In this document: positions 1 to 8,100 of the stretch, in pieces | Layout of the letters: every line of letters starts with the position of its first letter | How positions within the stretch are numbered: position 1 is the first letter of the stretch | NCBI GenBank assembly: GCA_964580565.1 | Contig: CAZOLN010000023.1 | Span: forward strand, 1-27,050 | DNA length: 27,050 nt | Reading direction: 5' to 3' | From: DUEL01 sp964580565 | GTDB taxonomy: Bacteria; Chloroflexota; Anaerolineae; B4-G1; DUEL01 | Position numbers and translations under genes: made by a program | Notes under the pieces: model-generated | Seen by the model: the letters and a program-made list of their open reading frames with translations, nothing else | The model's database searches: none | What the model was told of the DNA's origin: nothing

Positions 1-3
1 ACG

Positions 4-1047
4 ATGAAACTCTACCGACTCGAAACCGTCTCTTGGCAAGATTCGCAACTTCTCTACCACGCTCTACCCCGAATCGACAGAGAGGGGCTGATCCTGCTCT
101 CCCCCGCGACGCCTTACGTTTGCATCGGCTACTTCCAAGATGCCGAGCAGGAGGTGGACCTGGCATACTGTCGGGAGCGTGGCATCCCGGTCTTCCGGCG
201 GGAGGTCGGCGGCGGGGCGGTCTATCTGGACGGAGAGCAGTTGTTCTACCAGATGGTCATCCGCAAGGACAACCCCCTGGTCCCCCGAACCCGCGAGGCT
301 TTCTACCGCCGGTTCCTCCAGGCCCCCATCGCGACCTACCGCGCGCTGGGCATCCCCGCCGAGTATAAGCCGGTCAACGACATCATCGCCAACAACCGCA
401 AGATCTCCGGCAACGGCGTGGCGGAGATCGGGGACTACGTCGTCTTCGTCGGCAACCTGATCGTCGATTTCGACTACGAAACGATGGTCCGCGTCCTCAA
501 GGTACCCGACGAGAAGTTCCGGGACAAGGTCTACAAGACGTTGCGGGATAACCTCTCCACCATCCGGCGGGAATTGGGCACCGCTCCCCCACGGGAGGAA
601 CTGTGGGACCTGCTGGCGGAGAAGTTCGCCGAGGTGCTGGGGCCGATGGAGGTGGTGACGGAGGTGGACGACGAATGGCGAAAGGAGGTGGACCGGCTGG
701 CGAAGCGGATGCTCTCCGACGAGTGGCTCTTCCGCCGCGGTCGGCCCCAGGAAGGCCGCGCGGTCACCATCCGTTCCGGGGTCCAGGTGATCCAGCAGGC
801 CTACAAAGCCCCCGGCGGCCTCATCCGCGCCATCGCCGAGGTCTACGAGGGAACCATCGCCAGCGTCTCCCTCTCCGGCGACTTCTTCTTCTACCCGGCG
901 GAGAAACTGGCCGATCTGGAGGCCGCGCTGGTCGGCGTGCCCCTGGAGGAGGTGGAATCCACCATCGCCAGGTTCTACGCCGATCACAAAGTGGAAAGCC
1001 CCGGCGTGACGGCGGCCGATTTCGCCCACGTGCTGGTCGGTGGATAA
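4..1047 (+). CDS. lplA: Lipoate-protein ligase A (LplA family)
   Basis: Product of 347 residues. LplA activates lipoate with ATP and attaches it to lysines of E2 and GcvH proteins in the cytoplasm. Seen: the biotin/lipoate-ligase signature RREVGGGAVY (residues 65-74), the ND pair at 125-126, and NNRKISGNG with the family's AMP-contacting lysine at K133. A C-terminal region from about residue 240 resembles the LplA accessory domain, so this looks like a one-chain ligase. I see no cysteine in the GNLIVDF region where LipM octanoyltransferases carry their nucleophile, which favours ligase over octanoyltransferase. lipA lies nearby on the opposite strand, so salvage and synthesis of lipoate are both suggested. 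The ATG is three bases from the window edge, so its ribosome site cannot be judged and the start could lie further upstream. Confidence 0.88.
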   Translation: MKLYRLETVSWQDSQLLYHALPRIDREGLILLSPATPYVCIGYFQDAEQEVDLAYCRERGIPVFRREVGGGAVYLDGEQLFYQMVIRKDNPLVPRTREAFYRRFLQAPIATYRALGIPAEYKPVNDIIANNRKISGNGVAEIGDYVVFVGNLIVDFDYETMVRVLKVPDEKFRDKVYKTLRDNLSTIRRELGTAPPREELWDLLAEKFAEVLGPMEVVTEVDDEWRKEVDRLAKRMLSDEWLFRRGRPQEGRAVTIRSGVQVIQQAYKAPGGLIRAIAEVYEGTIASVSLSGDFFFYPAEKLADLEAALVGVPLEEVESTIARFYADHKVESPGVTAADFAHVLVGG

Positions 1048-1060
1048 GTTGGCCTTTTGC

Positions 1061-1088
1061 TTGACGCCCCAAGGCTTTATGGTAGAAT
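1061..1088 (+). promoter_or_regulatory. Promoter of tRNA-Glu
   Basis: A -35 hexamer TTGACG (1061-1066) and a -10 hexamer TAGAAT (1083-1088) are separated by 16 bases. The predicted start near 1095 lies just before the tRNA at 1099. It sits directly behind the lplA stop codon. Inferred from sigma-70 consensus match only. Confidence 0.75.
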
Positions 1089-1098
1089 AACGCCACAC

Positions 1099-1173
1099 GC
1101 CCCCATCGTCTAGCCAGGTCTAGGACACGGGCCTTTCAAGCCCGCGACACGGGTTCAAATCCCGTTGGGGGCA
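1099..1173 (+). tRNA. tRNA-Glu (anticodon TTC)
   Basis: The 75-base sequence folds as a cloverleaf. The acceptor stem GCCCCCA (1099-1105) pairs with TGGGGGC (1166-1172), with discriminator A at 1173. The anticodon stem CGGGC/GCCCG encloses the loop CTTTCAA, giving anticodon TTC. The T-arm is ACGGG/CCCGT with the loop TTCAAAT. The 3' CCA is not encoded. It is flanked by its own promoter and terminator, so it is probably a single-gene transcription unit. Confidence 0.95.
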
Positions 1174-1176
1174 TCC

Positions 1177-1206
1177 CGCCTCCCCCGCGTGGGGAGGCGT
1201 TTTTTT
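1177..1206 (+). terminator. Rho-independent terminator of tRNA-Glu
   Basis: A perfect nine-pair GC-rich stem, CGCCTCCCC (1177-1185) with GGGGAGGCG (1191-1199), closes a five-base loop. It is followed at once by seven T (1200-1206). This is the best intrinsic terminator in the window, and it lies four bases behind the tRNA. Confidence 0.93.
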
Positions 1207-1212
1207 GAAATG

Positions 1213-1261
1213 ACCACGGAGCACACGGAGATTCCTTTAAGGAAACCTCCGTGCTCTGTGG
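1213..1261. repeat. Dispersed palindromic repeat, copy 1 (cutA leader)
   Basis: The two arms are imperfect inverted copies, starting ACCACGGAGCACACGGAG and ending CTCCGTGCTCTGTGG. The centre holds a perfect small palindrome, TTCCTTTAAGGAA (1232-1244). Related sequences lie at 1699-1725 and 14929-15001. It fills nearly all the space between the tRNA terminator and the cutA ribosome site, and I see no clear separate promoter for cutA there. Confidence 0.7.
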
Positions 1262-1288
1262 CGAAGCCGCGGAATGGGAGAGCGTAGA

Positions 1289-1609
1289 ATGAGCAAGCAC
1301 CTGCAGGTCGTCACTACGGTGGACACGGAGGAAAAGGCGCAGGAGATCGCCCGCGCGCTGGTCGAACGGCGGCTGGCCGCGTGCGCCCAGGTCCTCGGTC
1401 CGATCACCAGCACCTACTGGTGGCAGGGCCAGGTCGAAACGGCCCAGGAGTGGCTGTGCATTCTCAAGACCCGCGAGGAACTCTACGAGGAACTGGAGCA
1501 AACGCTGAGGTCCATCCACCCCTACGAGGTGCCGGAGATCCTGGCCACCCCCGTCGCGGCGGGCAACCCGGCCTACCTGGCGTGGCTGGACGAAACGCTC
1601 AAGCGGTAA
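1289..1609 (+). CDS. cutA: CutA divalent-cation tolerance family protein
   Basis: Product of 106 residues, the usual CutA1 length. CutA proteins form very stable trimers with a ferredoxin-like fold. They are linked to copper and divalent-cation tolerance, but their molecular role is not settled. Seen: the family motifs ERRLAACAQV, STYWWQG, EWLCILKT and the HPYEVPEI block near the C-terminus. I chose the ATG at 1289 because GGGAGAG (1276-1282) sits six bases before it. The earlier ATG at 1274 would add five residues and lies at the edge of the Shine-Dalgarno itself. The tRNA terminator lies upstream, and the gene converges on lipA. Only a palindromic repeat stands between terminator and gene. 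Confidence 0.93.
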   Translation: MSKHLQVVTTVDTEEKAQEIARALVERRLAACAQVLGPITSTYWWQGQVETAQEWLCILKTREELYEELEQTLRSIHPYEVPEILATPVAAGNPAYLAWLDETLKR

Positions 1610-1617
1610 GGTAAAGG

Positions 1618-1653
1618 AGCCTCCCGCAGGTTATAGGGAACCCGCGGGAGGCT
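1618..1653. terminator. Hairpin between convergent cutA and lipA
   Basis: A perfect ten-pair stem, AGCCTCCCGC (1618-1627) with GCGGGAGGCT (1644-1653), continues after one mismatch into GGTT/AACC around a six-base loop. It begins nine bases behind the cutA stop and lies 58 bases behind the lipA stop. Neither side has a T-run, so it may be a bidirectional terminator or 3'-end stabiliser rather than a classical intrinsic terminator. Confidence 0.5.
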
Positions 1654-1698
1654 GACAGACCGTCGGGCAGCCCGGCGACAGAAAAGAGATCTCTAAAA

Positions 1699-1725
1699 AC
1701 TCTGCGCCCTCTACGCCTCCGTGGC
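1699..1725. repeat. Dispersed repeat, half copy 2 (overlaps lipA 3' end)
   Basis: Reading the plus strand from CTCTGCGCCCTCTACGCC to CCGTGG, about 21 of 26 positions match the reverse complement of the left arm of the copy at 14929-14954. The lipA stop codon (TAG, 1713-1711) and its last few codons fall inside it. Only one arm is obvious here. Confidence 0.65.
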
Positions 1726-2607
1726 GTTCCCCCTCCCCTCCAGCAACCGCACCTGTGCTTCGGCGTGGAAGGAACTGCGGACCAGGGGGCCACTTTCCAC
1801 CCAGCGGAACCCCATCGTCAACCCGCGCTCCCGGAACCCGTCGAACTCCTCCGGCGTGTAGTACCGCGCTACGGGCCAATGCCTGCGCGAGGGCTGGAGA
1901 TACTGGCCGATGGTCAGGATGTCCACCCCCACCCCCCGCAGGTCCTCCATCACCGCCAGCACCTCCCCCTCCGTCTCCCCCAAACCGACCATCAGCCCGC
2001 TCTTGGTCAGCACATCAGGCCACAGCCGCTTCGCCTCCTCCAGAATATGAAGCGACCACTCGTACCGGTTGCGGGGCTGGACCCGGGGAAAGAGGCGGGG
2101 GACCGTCTCCACGTTGTGGTTCAGGACATCGGGGCGGGCCTCCATCACGACCCGCAGCGCCTCCACATCCCCCTGAAAGTCCGGGATCAGCACCTCCACG
2201 GTGCAGCCGGGGACGAGGGCCCGGATCTGCCGGATGACCTCGGCGAAGACCGACGCCCCGCCGTCGGGGAGGTCGTCCCGGGTGACGGATGTGATGACCG
2301 CATGTCGCAACCCCATCTCCCGCACCGCCTCCGCCACGTGTCGCGGCTCCTCCGGATCAAGGGGGCCCGGCCGACCGCTCTGGACGTTGCAGAAGCGGCA
2401 GTTCCGCGTACAGACGTCCCCCAGGATGAGGAACGTCGCGGTCCGATGGGCCCAGCACTCGCCGATGTTGGGGCAATGCGCCTCCTCACAGACGGTGTGG
2501 AGGCGCTTCGACCGCATCAGCCGTTTCAGTTGGTGGTACGTCTCGTCGGTGCGGAGCCGCACCCGCAGCCATTCCGGCCGTCGTTGAGGACGCTCTCTTC
2601 TTTCCAT
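1711..2607 (-). CDS. lipA: Lipoyl synthase LipA (radical SAM)
   Basis: Product of 298 residues, normal for the family. LipA inserts two sulfurs into octanoyl-E2 or octanoyl-GcvH using two 4Fe-4S clusters and S-adenosylmethionine. Seen: the auxiliary-cluster cysteines C40, C45 and C51 (CX4CX5C), the radical-SAM triad C66, C70 and C73 in CTRNCRFC, and the conserved RSSF serine motif near the C-terminus, here SGPLVRSSFHAEA. The ATG at 2607 is preceded by GGAGAGAG about eight bases upstream. The final residues GNATEA and the TAG stop are encoded by a dispersed repeat, so the native C-terminus may have been altered. The gene is probably transcribed from radA through the PHP gene; it lies 136 bases behind the latter. 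lplA is close by on the other strand. Confidence 0.95.
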   Translation of the reverse strand: MERRERPQRRPEWLRVRLRTDETYHQLKRLMRSKRLHTVCEEAHCPNIGECWAHRTATFLILGDVCTRNCRFCNVQSGRPGPLDPEEPRHVAEAVREMGLRHAVITSVTRDDLPDGGASVFAEVIRQIRALVPGCTVEVLIPDFQGDVEALRVVMEARPDVLNHNVETVPRLFPRVQPRNRYEWSLHILEEAKRLWPDVLTKSGLMVGLGETEGEVLAVMEDLRGVGVDILTIGQYLQPSRRHWPVARYYTPEEFDGFRERGLTMGFRWVESGPLVRSSFHAEAQVRLLEGRGNATEA

Positions 2608-2623
2608 TTATACCCACTCTCTC

Positions 2624-2743
2624 CTACGGCCAAGACTTCAGCACCAGGGGCAGGCAGATCGGCGGCCGGGGCGCCCAGATACGCCCCCAGACACCCCAGT
2701 AGCCTGCCTGGGCCTCGCTGTAGTGGCCGTAGTCCTGTCCCTT
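2624..2743 (-). pseudogene. Tail fossil of a secreted protein (open frame without a start)
   Basis: Directly after the TGA of the PHP gene, the same frame stays open for 39 codons to a TAG. GC-rich third positions and the composition look like real coding sequence. It reads GQDYGHYSEAQAGYW early on and ends PPICLPLVLKSWP. From memory, similar LPLVLK-type C-termini are common in secreted Chloroflexota proteins. No start codon or ribosome site is available in this frame. I infer the 3' remnant of a deleted gene, or less likely a readthrough extension of the PHP protein. It accounts for most of the PHP-lipA spacer. Confidence 0.4.
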
Positions 2744-3550
2744 TCACTCTATGTGCACGACCCTTGCCGGCGTCCGTCGCCAGAAGAGGGTCACACCTTC
2801 GAACCCCGCCTTCCGCACCATCGACAGGGCACGGTCCAGCCCCACCCCCACCTCCTCAGGCCGGTGGGCGTCCGACCCCAGGGTGACGATTCGCCCTCCC
2901 TCCTCCCGGAACCAGCGAAGGACCTGCACGGATGGGCCTGGATCGCCGATCCCCTTCCGCAGGTAAGCGGTGTTCACCTCCAGCCCCTTCCCCCGCTCCG
3001 CCACGATGCGCAACACCCGACGCACCTGCGCCTCGTGGGGGCGAAGGTCCAACTCCCGCCGCCCGAAGCGACGGTACGCGGCCCGTCGGACGATGTCCAT
3101 ATGGGCCAGCACGTCGTACTCCCCCTCCTCAGCCAGGCGGGCCAACTCCTCGAAGTAGAGAGCAATCCCGTCGTCCAGGCTCAGACCGTCGAAGAAGGAC
3201 TCCCGGAACAGGGGGCGCCCGTCGACCCAGTGGAGCGAGCCGAGGACGAAGTCGTACTCATAGGCGGACAGGAGTGACCGCACCTCCTCTAGATACAGAT
3301 GGGACTCCCCCACCTCAACGCCCGCCCGAATCGCGAGGAGGTCCCCGAACATCTCGCGGCACTGCTGCAGAGCCGACCAGTACCGCTCGGCCTGAAAATA
3401 CATATAGCAGGGGTCCTGAGGAGTGAAGTCCACATGGTCCGTGATGGCGATCTCCTCGATCCCCTGCGTCAGCGCGGCCCGGCACATCGCCTCCATCGAG
3501 GCGTCGGCGTCGCAGGAGAAGTAGGTGTGGAGGTGATAGTCGTGGATCAC
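2744..3550 (-). CDS. PHP-family histidinol-phosphatase-like protein (HisK/HisJ type)
   Basis: Product of 268 residues, the usual size of HisK-type histidinol phosphatases. These are metal-dependent phosphoesterases that convert histidinol phosphate to histidinol, though other PHP members have different substrates. Seen: the PHP metal-site motifs YHLHTYFSCD (H6, H8), TDHVDF (D38, H39), GVEVGE, GSLHW, LAHMD and SDAHRPEEVG in the canonical order. I chose the GTG at 3550 because the frame further upstream only overlaps radA and lacks homology. This start overlaps the radA stop in a GTGA arrangement (3550-3547), typical of translational coupling. No other histidine genes are visible, so the substrate is uncertain. 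Confidence 0.87.
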   Translation of the reverse strand: MIHDYHLHTYFSCDADASMEAMCRAALTQGIEEIAITDHVDFTPQDPCYMYFQAERYWSALQQCREMFGDLLAIRAGVEVGESHLYLEEVRSLLSAYEYDFVLGSLHWVDGRPLFRESFFDGLSLDDGIALYFEELARLAEEGEYDVLAHMDIVRRAAYRRFGRRELDLRPHEAQVRRVLRIVAERGKGLEVNTAYLRKGIGDPGPSVQVLRWFREEGGRIVTLGSDAHRPEEVGVGLDRALSMVRKAGFEGVTLFWRRTPARVVHIE

Positions 3551-4911
3551 GGGACGAGCGCCTTCTCCACCGCCTCCGCCACCGAGCGGACGGGGACGAG
3601 TTCCAAACCCTCCGGCACCTGCAGCCGGGCACGTCGAACCGTGCGCGGGAGGATGCAGCGGCGGAAGCCCAACTTGGCCGCTTCCCGAAGCCGGGCCTCC
3701 ATCTGACTCACGGCCCGCACCTCGCCGGAAAGCCCCACCTCGCCGACGAGCGCCACATCGGCCGCGATGGGCTTCCCGTGGACGCTCGAACCGATGGCCG
3801 CAGCCACCGCCAGGTCGGCCGCCGGTTCGTCGATCTGCAGCCCCCCCACCACGTTGACGAACACGTCCTGGTCGTACAGCCGCAGCCCCACCCGACGGCC
3901 CAACACCGCCACGATCAGCAACAGCCGGTTGAAGTCCACCCCGTTCGCCGTGCGGCGGGGATGGCCGAAACTGGTGTGGCTGGTCAGGGCCTGAACCTCC
4001 ACCAGCAGCGGGCGGGTCCCCTCCATCGTCACCGCGATGGCCGAGCCGGGCGCGTTGACCATCCGCTCCGCCAGGAACGCCTCGGAGGGGTTGGCGACCT
4101 CCACCATCCCCTCCTCCCGCATCTCGAACACGCCCACCTCGGAGGTGGCGCCGAACCGGTTCTTGGTCGAACGGAGGAGACGGTAGGTATGGAAAGGATC
4201 CCCCTCCAGGTAGAGCACGGTGTCCACGATGTGCTCCAGCACCTTCGGCCCGGCGATGGCCCCCTCCTTCGTCACGTGCCCGACGAGGAAGACGGTCGCC
4301 CCACTGGACTTGGCCCACCACTGGAACCGGGCCGCCGCCTCCCGCACCTGGCTGATGGAGCCCGCCGCCGAGGTCAACTCCCCCGACGTCACCGTCTGGA
4401 TCGAATCCACCACCATCACCACCGGGTCCAATCGGTCGGCGTGGTGGAGGATGGCCTCCAGGTTGGTCTCGGTGAGGACGAAGACCCCGTCGACCTCCAG
4501 CCCTAGCCGTCGGGCCCGCATCTTGATCTGCCGGGCGGATTCCTCGCCGGAGACGTAGAGGACCGGCCGACCGGTGGTCCGGGCCACCAGGTCGGAGACC
4601 TGCAGGAGCAGGGTGGACTTGCCGATGCCCGGCTCCCCTCCCACCAGGACCAAGGAGCCGGGGACGAGGCCCCCGCCAAGGACGCGGGAGAACTCCCCCA
4701 TCGGCAGTGGGAACCGCTCCAACCCCTCCATCTCCACCTCCGCCAGGGGGCGCGGCTCGCTGCCCAGGGCGAGGGCGGGGGCCGCCTGGGCCCGCTCCTC
4801 AACGACCTCCACCATCGTGTTCCACTCCCCGCAGCCCGGACACCGCCCCATCTGGCGGGGGCTCTTCCGCCCGCACACCTGACAGACCCAGTAGGTTCGT
4901 GGCTTCGCCAT
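3547..4911 (-). CDS. radA: DNA repair protein RadA (Sms)
   Basis: Product of 454 residues, standard length. RadA is a RecA-like ATPase and branch-migration helicase that processes recombination intermediates. Seen: an N-terminal C4 zinc finger (C10, C13, C24, C27), Walker A GGEPGIGKST (91-100), Walker B VVMVVDS, the RadA-specific KNRFG motif, and a C-terminal Lon-protease-like domain (GLQIDEPAADLA, ALVGEVGLSGEVR). The ATG at 4911 is preceded by GGAGG five bases upstream. A GTG at 4923 would extend the protein by four residues but lies at the predicted transcription start, so I rejected it. It is the first gene of a minus-strand unit with the PHP gene and perhaps lipA, from a promoter back-to-back with that of the hydrolase operon. 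Confidence 0.96.
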   Translation of the reverse strand: MAKPRTYWVCQVCGRKSPRQMGRCPGCGEWNTMVEVVEERAQAAPALALGSEPRPLAEVEMEGLERFPLPMGEFSRVLGGGLVPGSLVLVGGEPGIGKSTLLLQVSDLVARTTGRPVLYVSGEESARQIKMRARRLGLEVDGVFVLTETNLEAILHHADRLDPVVMVVDSIQTVTSGELTSAAGSISQVREAAARFQWWAKSSGATVFLVGHVTKEGAIAGPKVLEHIVDTVLYLEGDPFHTYRLLRSTKNRFGATSEVGVFEMREEGMVEVANPSEAFLAERMVNAPGSAIAVTMEGTRPLLVEVQALTSHTSFGHPRRTANGVDFNRLLLIVAVLGRRVGLRLYDQDVFVNVVGGLQIDEPAADLAVAAAIGSSVHGKPIAADVALVGEVGLSGEVRAVSQMEARLREAAKLGFRRCILPRTVRRARLQVPEGLELVPVRSVAEAVEKALVP

Positions 4912-4928
4912 ACTCTCCTCCACTCGGG

Positions 4929-4957
4929 ATTATCTACCAAAGTGATAGGAGCGTCAA
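4929..4957 (-). promoter_or_regulatory. Promoter of radA
   Basis: On the minus strand the -35 hexamer TTGACG (4957-4952) and the -10 hexamer GATAAT (4934-4929) are separated by 17 bases. The predicted start near 4922 gives a leader of about 11 bases, just enough for the GGAGG before the ATG at 4911. Consensus match only. Confidence 0.7.
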
Positions 4958-4958
4958 G

Positions 4959-4987
4959 TTGTCAAAATCCTACCCCTGTGCTAGAAT
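4959..4987 (+). promoter_or_regulatory. Promoter of the glycoside-hydrolase operon
   Basis: The -35 hexamer TTGTCA (4959-4964) and the -10 hexamer TAGAAT (4982-4987) are separated by 17 bases. The -35 elements of this promoter and of the radA promoter are separated by one base, so the two are back-to-back. It rules out an upstream start at 4942 for the following gene and predicts a leader of about 110 bases. Confidence 0.72.
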
Positions 4988-5042
4988 ACCCCCCGCTTTC
5001 CCAAACCCGGCGACGACGAGGGATGCGGAAGGCGCTTACCGG

Positions 5043-5065
5043 CGGCCTTGGGGCCGTATTTTATT
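5043..5065 (+). promoter_or_regulatory. Possible attenuator hairpin in the operon leader
   Basis: An all-GC five-pair stem, CGGCC (5043-5047) with GGCCG (5052-5056), around the loop TTGG, is followed by TATTTTATT. It lies inside the roughly 110-base leader, 42 bases before the start codon. It is too short to be sure; it could be a weak transcription attenuator. Confidence 0.25.
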
Positions 5066-5106
5066 GTAGGGGCCATCCCTATCACCTTGCACGGAGGTTC
5101 AACCTG

Positions 5107-8100
5107 ATGGAAGAGCATAAGGTCGAGGCCGAGGGGACCGAGGAGACCAAAGAGCCCACGCCGGCAGAGATCGAAGAGACCACTGCCGAGACAGGCCCGG
5201 AGCCGGAACGGGTGGAGGAGCCGGAGCCAGAGACCGAAGAGGCTCCCCCTACCCCGTCCGAGCGCTGGAGGGGAATGACCGCCGCCCTCGGCTGGCTCCG
5301 GGAGCACTGGATCTACCTCGTGATCGCTGCATTGGTCATCGTCGCCCTGCTCCTTCCGCCGATCTCCCTTCCCCAACGTCTAGGCTTCGGCTACACCCGC
5401 CTGACGGCCGACAACCCCTCCACCACCCTGCCCGACGGCGGCCTGACCATCTCCCTGCCCCCCGAGAGCGAGGGAGGGCTCTGCCTCAAATTGGCCGCGG
5501 TTGCACCGGAAGAGGTCAACATCGGGACCGCCGGTTCCGACCTTCAGGCAGCAGCCGCAGCGCTCCCTCAGGTCCTCCAACCGCAGGGTCCCTTCTACAC
5601 CATCCACACCTGTTCCCGCACCACCGGCCCCGCCCTCGTCGAAGTCGACCTGCCGGATGGGATCGAGACGCCTGAGACGCTGGACCTCTACGGCTGGACC
5701 GGCGAGGTGTGGGAGTGGATCGGCGGGACGGTGGACCCCGATCGAGGAGTAGCGACCGCCCGGGTCGACGAACTGCCTCGCGCTATCGCCCTGGTGCAGA
5801 CGACGCCGGTGGTCCCCGCCATTGGGACGACGATCTCCCAACAGGATCCCCCTACCCTGCCGGAGGGCCTCACCGAGGTCGCGCTGCCCGGCCTGTACCT
5901 CGGGACCGACGGCCTGGTCCTCGGGGAGGTCATCACCTTCGAAGTCGAAGGGGTCGAACCGATGCCCCTCCTGCGGAACTGGCGGGAGGAGGAGCCCCTC
6001 AACACCGCCCTCCTCGACGACCTCCTGAACGACCCGGCGATCCAGGAGACCCACGTCCAGGCGATCGCCGCCAAGGTGGCTGGAAACGGGGGGGTCATTC
6101 TGGACTACCGGGGGGTGTCCGTCGGGCAGCGGGAGGCCTTCTCCACGTTCGTGGCCGACCTGGCGGACGCGCTCCACGCCGAGGGGCTCCGCCTAGAGGT
6201 GGTCGTGCCCGCCCCCACCCCCAGCGACGACGGCTGGGACGGTGGCGGATACGACTGGACCGCCCTGGGGCGGGCCGCCGACGCGTTGATCTTCCCCCTG
6301 CCGGACGACCCCGCCGCCTACGGGGAGGACGGGGAGGTCGCTTCCCTCCTCCGCTGGGCCGTCGGGCAGGTCAACCGGTACAAACTCCGTATCCAGGTCT
6401 CCGCCCTCAGCGCGGACAGCGACGGGGAGACGATCCAGCACGTGAGCCTGGAGGAGGCGTTGGCCCCCTTCGGCCACGTCCAGGCCCCCTCCCAGGAGAC
6501 CCTGGAGCCGGGTGAAAAGGTCGTCTTCTCCCTCACCGGCAAGGTCACCAACATCGTGACCGACGAGGATGCAGGGACGTACGCCATCGCCTACAAGGCG
6601 GATGACGGGACAGACCACACCGTGTGGTTGGGCACCCCCTCCTTCCTCGCCCGCAAACTGGACTGGGCGCTCCGGTACCACCTGGGCGGTGCGATGATCC
6701 CCGATCTGCTGGACGAGGGCAACATGCCCGGGATCGTGGACGCGGTGGAGGCGTACCGCGTCGCTGCCGGGCTCCCCGCCCCCGCCCACCTGGAGGTCAC
6801 CTGGAAGGTTGAAGGGCCAGGGGCGTCCACCTCCGAGGAGACGGTCACCCTGGAGCAGCCCGACTTCCGGTGGACCGCGCCGGAGGAGCCGGGGACCTAC
6901 ACCGTCTCCGCCGCTATCGCCGACGTGAGCCGAGGCTCCGTCCAGGTGCGGATCGCCACCCCAACCCCCACCCCCACACCGACGCCGGAGCCGCTTTCGG
7001 CGGCGGAGGCCGCCTGCATGAGCGCCGCCTTCGTCACCGACGTCACGGTCCCCGACGGCACCCGGTTCGACAACGGCGAGGTGTTCACCAAGACCTGGCG
7101 GCTGCGTAACAACGGCACCTGCGACTGGCCGGAGAGCACCGTCCTAGCCTTCGTCAACGGGGCGCAGATGGGCGGGCCGGAGCACGTGGAGGTCGGCGCG
7201 GTCGAGGCCGGGGAGACGGTGGACATCAGCGTCAGGCTGGTAGCCCCCCAGGAACCCGGCCGCTACACCGGCCTCTGGGCTCTGATGGTGGGCGCCACGA
7301 AGATCCCCGGCAGCGAGGTCACGGTGGTCATCCAGGCCGGTGAGGTCGCAGCCGCACCGCCACCGGCCGCCCCGGCCCCGGTGGCAGGGGGATCGTTCGA
7401 ACTGGGCGGGCACGTCCACAATCTCTCGTTCCCCTACGCCAGCCTGATGCACTACGCTGGGATGACCTGGGCCAAGACCCAGGTGCACTACCCCAACGAC
7501 GCCACCGCCATCATCCAGGCCGCCCACGCCAACGGGTTCAAGATCCAGTTGAGCGCGCTGGGCAAGCCGGAGATGGTGACCCAACCGGGGTTCGAACAGA
7601 ACTTCGCCAACTGGGTCGCCAGCCTGGCCGCCGCCGGGGCGGACGCCATCGAGGTGTGGAACGAGCCGAACATCGACCGCGAGTGGCAATCCGGCTACAT
7701 CGACCCGGCAGCCTACACCCGGCTCCTCTGCACCGCCTACCAGGCCATCAAAGCGGCCAATCCCAACACCCTCGTCATCAGCGCGGCCCCCGCGCCGACG
7801 GGATTCTTCGGCGGATGCAGCCCGGCCGGCTGCGACGACAAGCCCTGGATGGAGGGGATGTTCAACGCCGGCGCGGCCAACTGCATGGACTACATCGGCG
7901 CGCACCACAACTCCGGCGCGACGTCCCCCTCAGCCCGCACCGGCCACCCCGCCGACCCCGGCGACCATCACCACTCCTGGTACTTCCTCCCCCAGACCGA
8001 ACTGTATTACAACATCTTCCAGGGCACTCGCCAGTTGTTCTACACCGAGATGGGGTATGCCTCTCAGGAGGGTGTGCCCCCCTTCTCCGACATGTTCGGC

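Noticed and set aside
64..1098. Minus-strand frame of 344 codons opposite lplA
   Set aside because: Shadow of lplA, which has full family motifs. It would also run antisense through the tRNA promoter.
1661..1680. Second hairpin behind cutA (GTCGGGC with GCCCGGCGAC)
   Set aside because: The pairing needs a bulge and no T-run follows; too weak to list beside the clear stem at 1618-1653.
3551..4321. N-terminal extension of the PHP protein by about 257 residues
   Set aside because: This part is a Gly/Arg-rich out-of-frame reading of radA. The PHP motif HLHT begins right behind the GTG at 3550.
4942..5106. N-terminal extension of the first hydrolase by 55 residues
   Set aside because: It contains both boxes of a good promoter and no membrane or domain signal, while the ATG at 5107 has a proper ribosome site.
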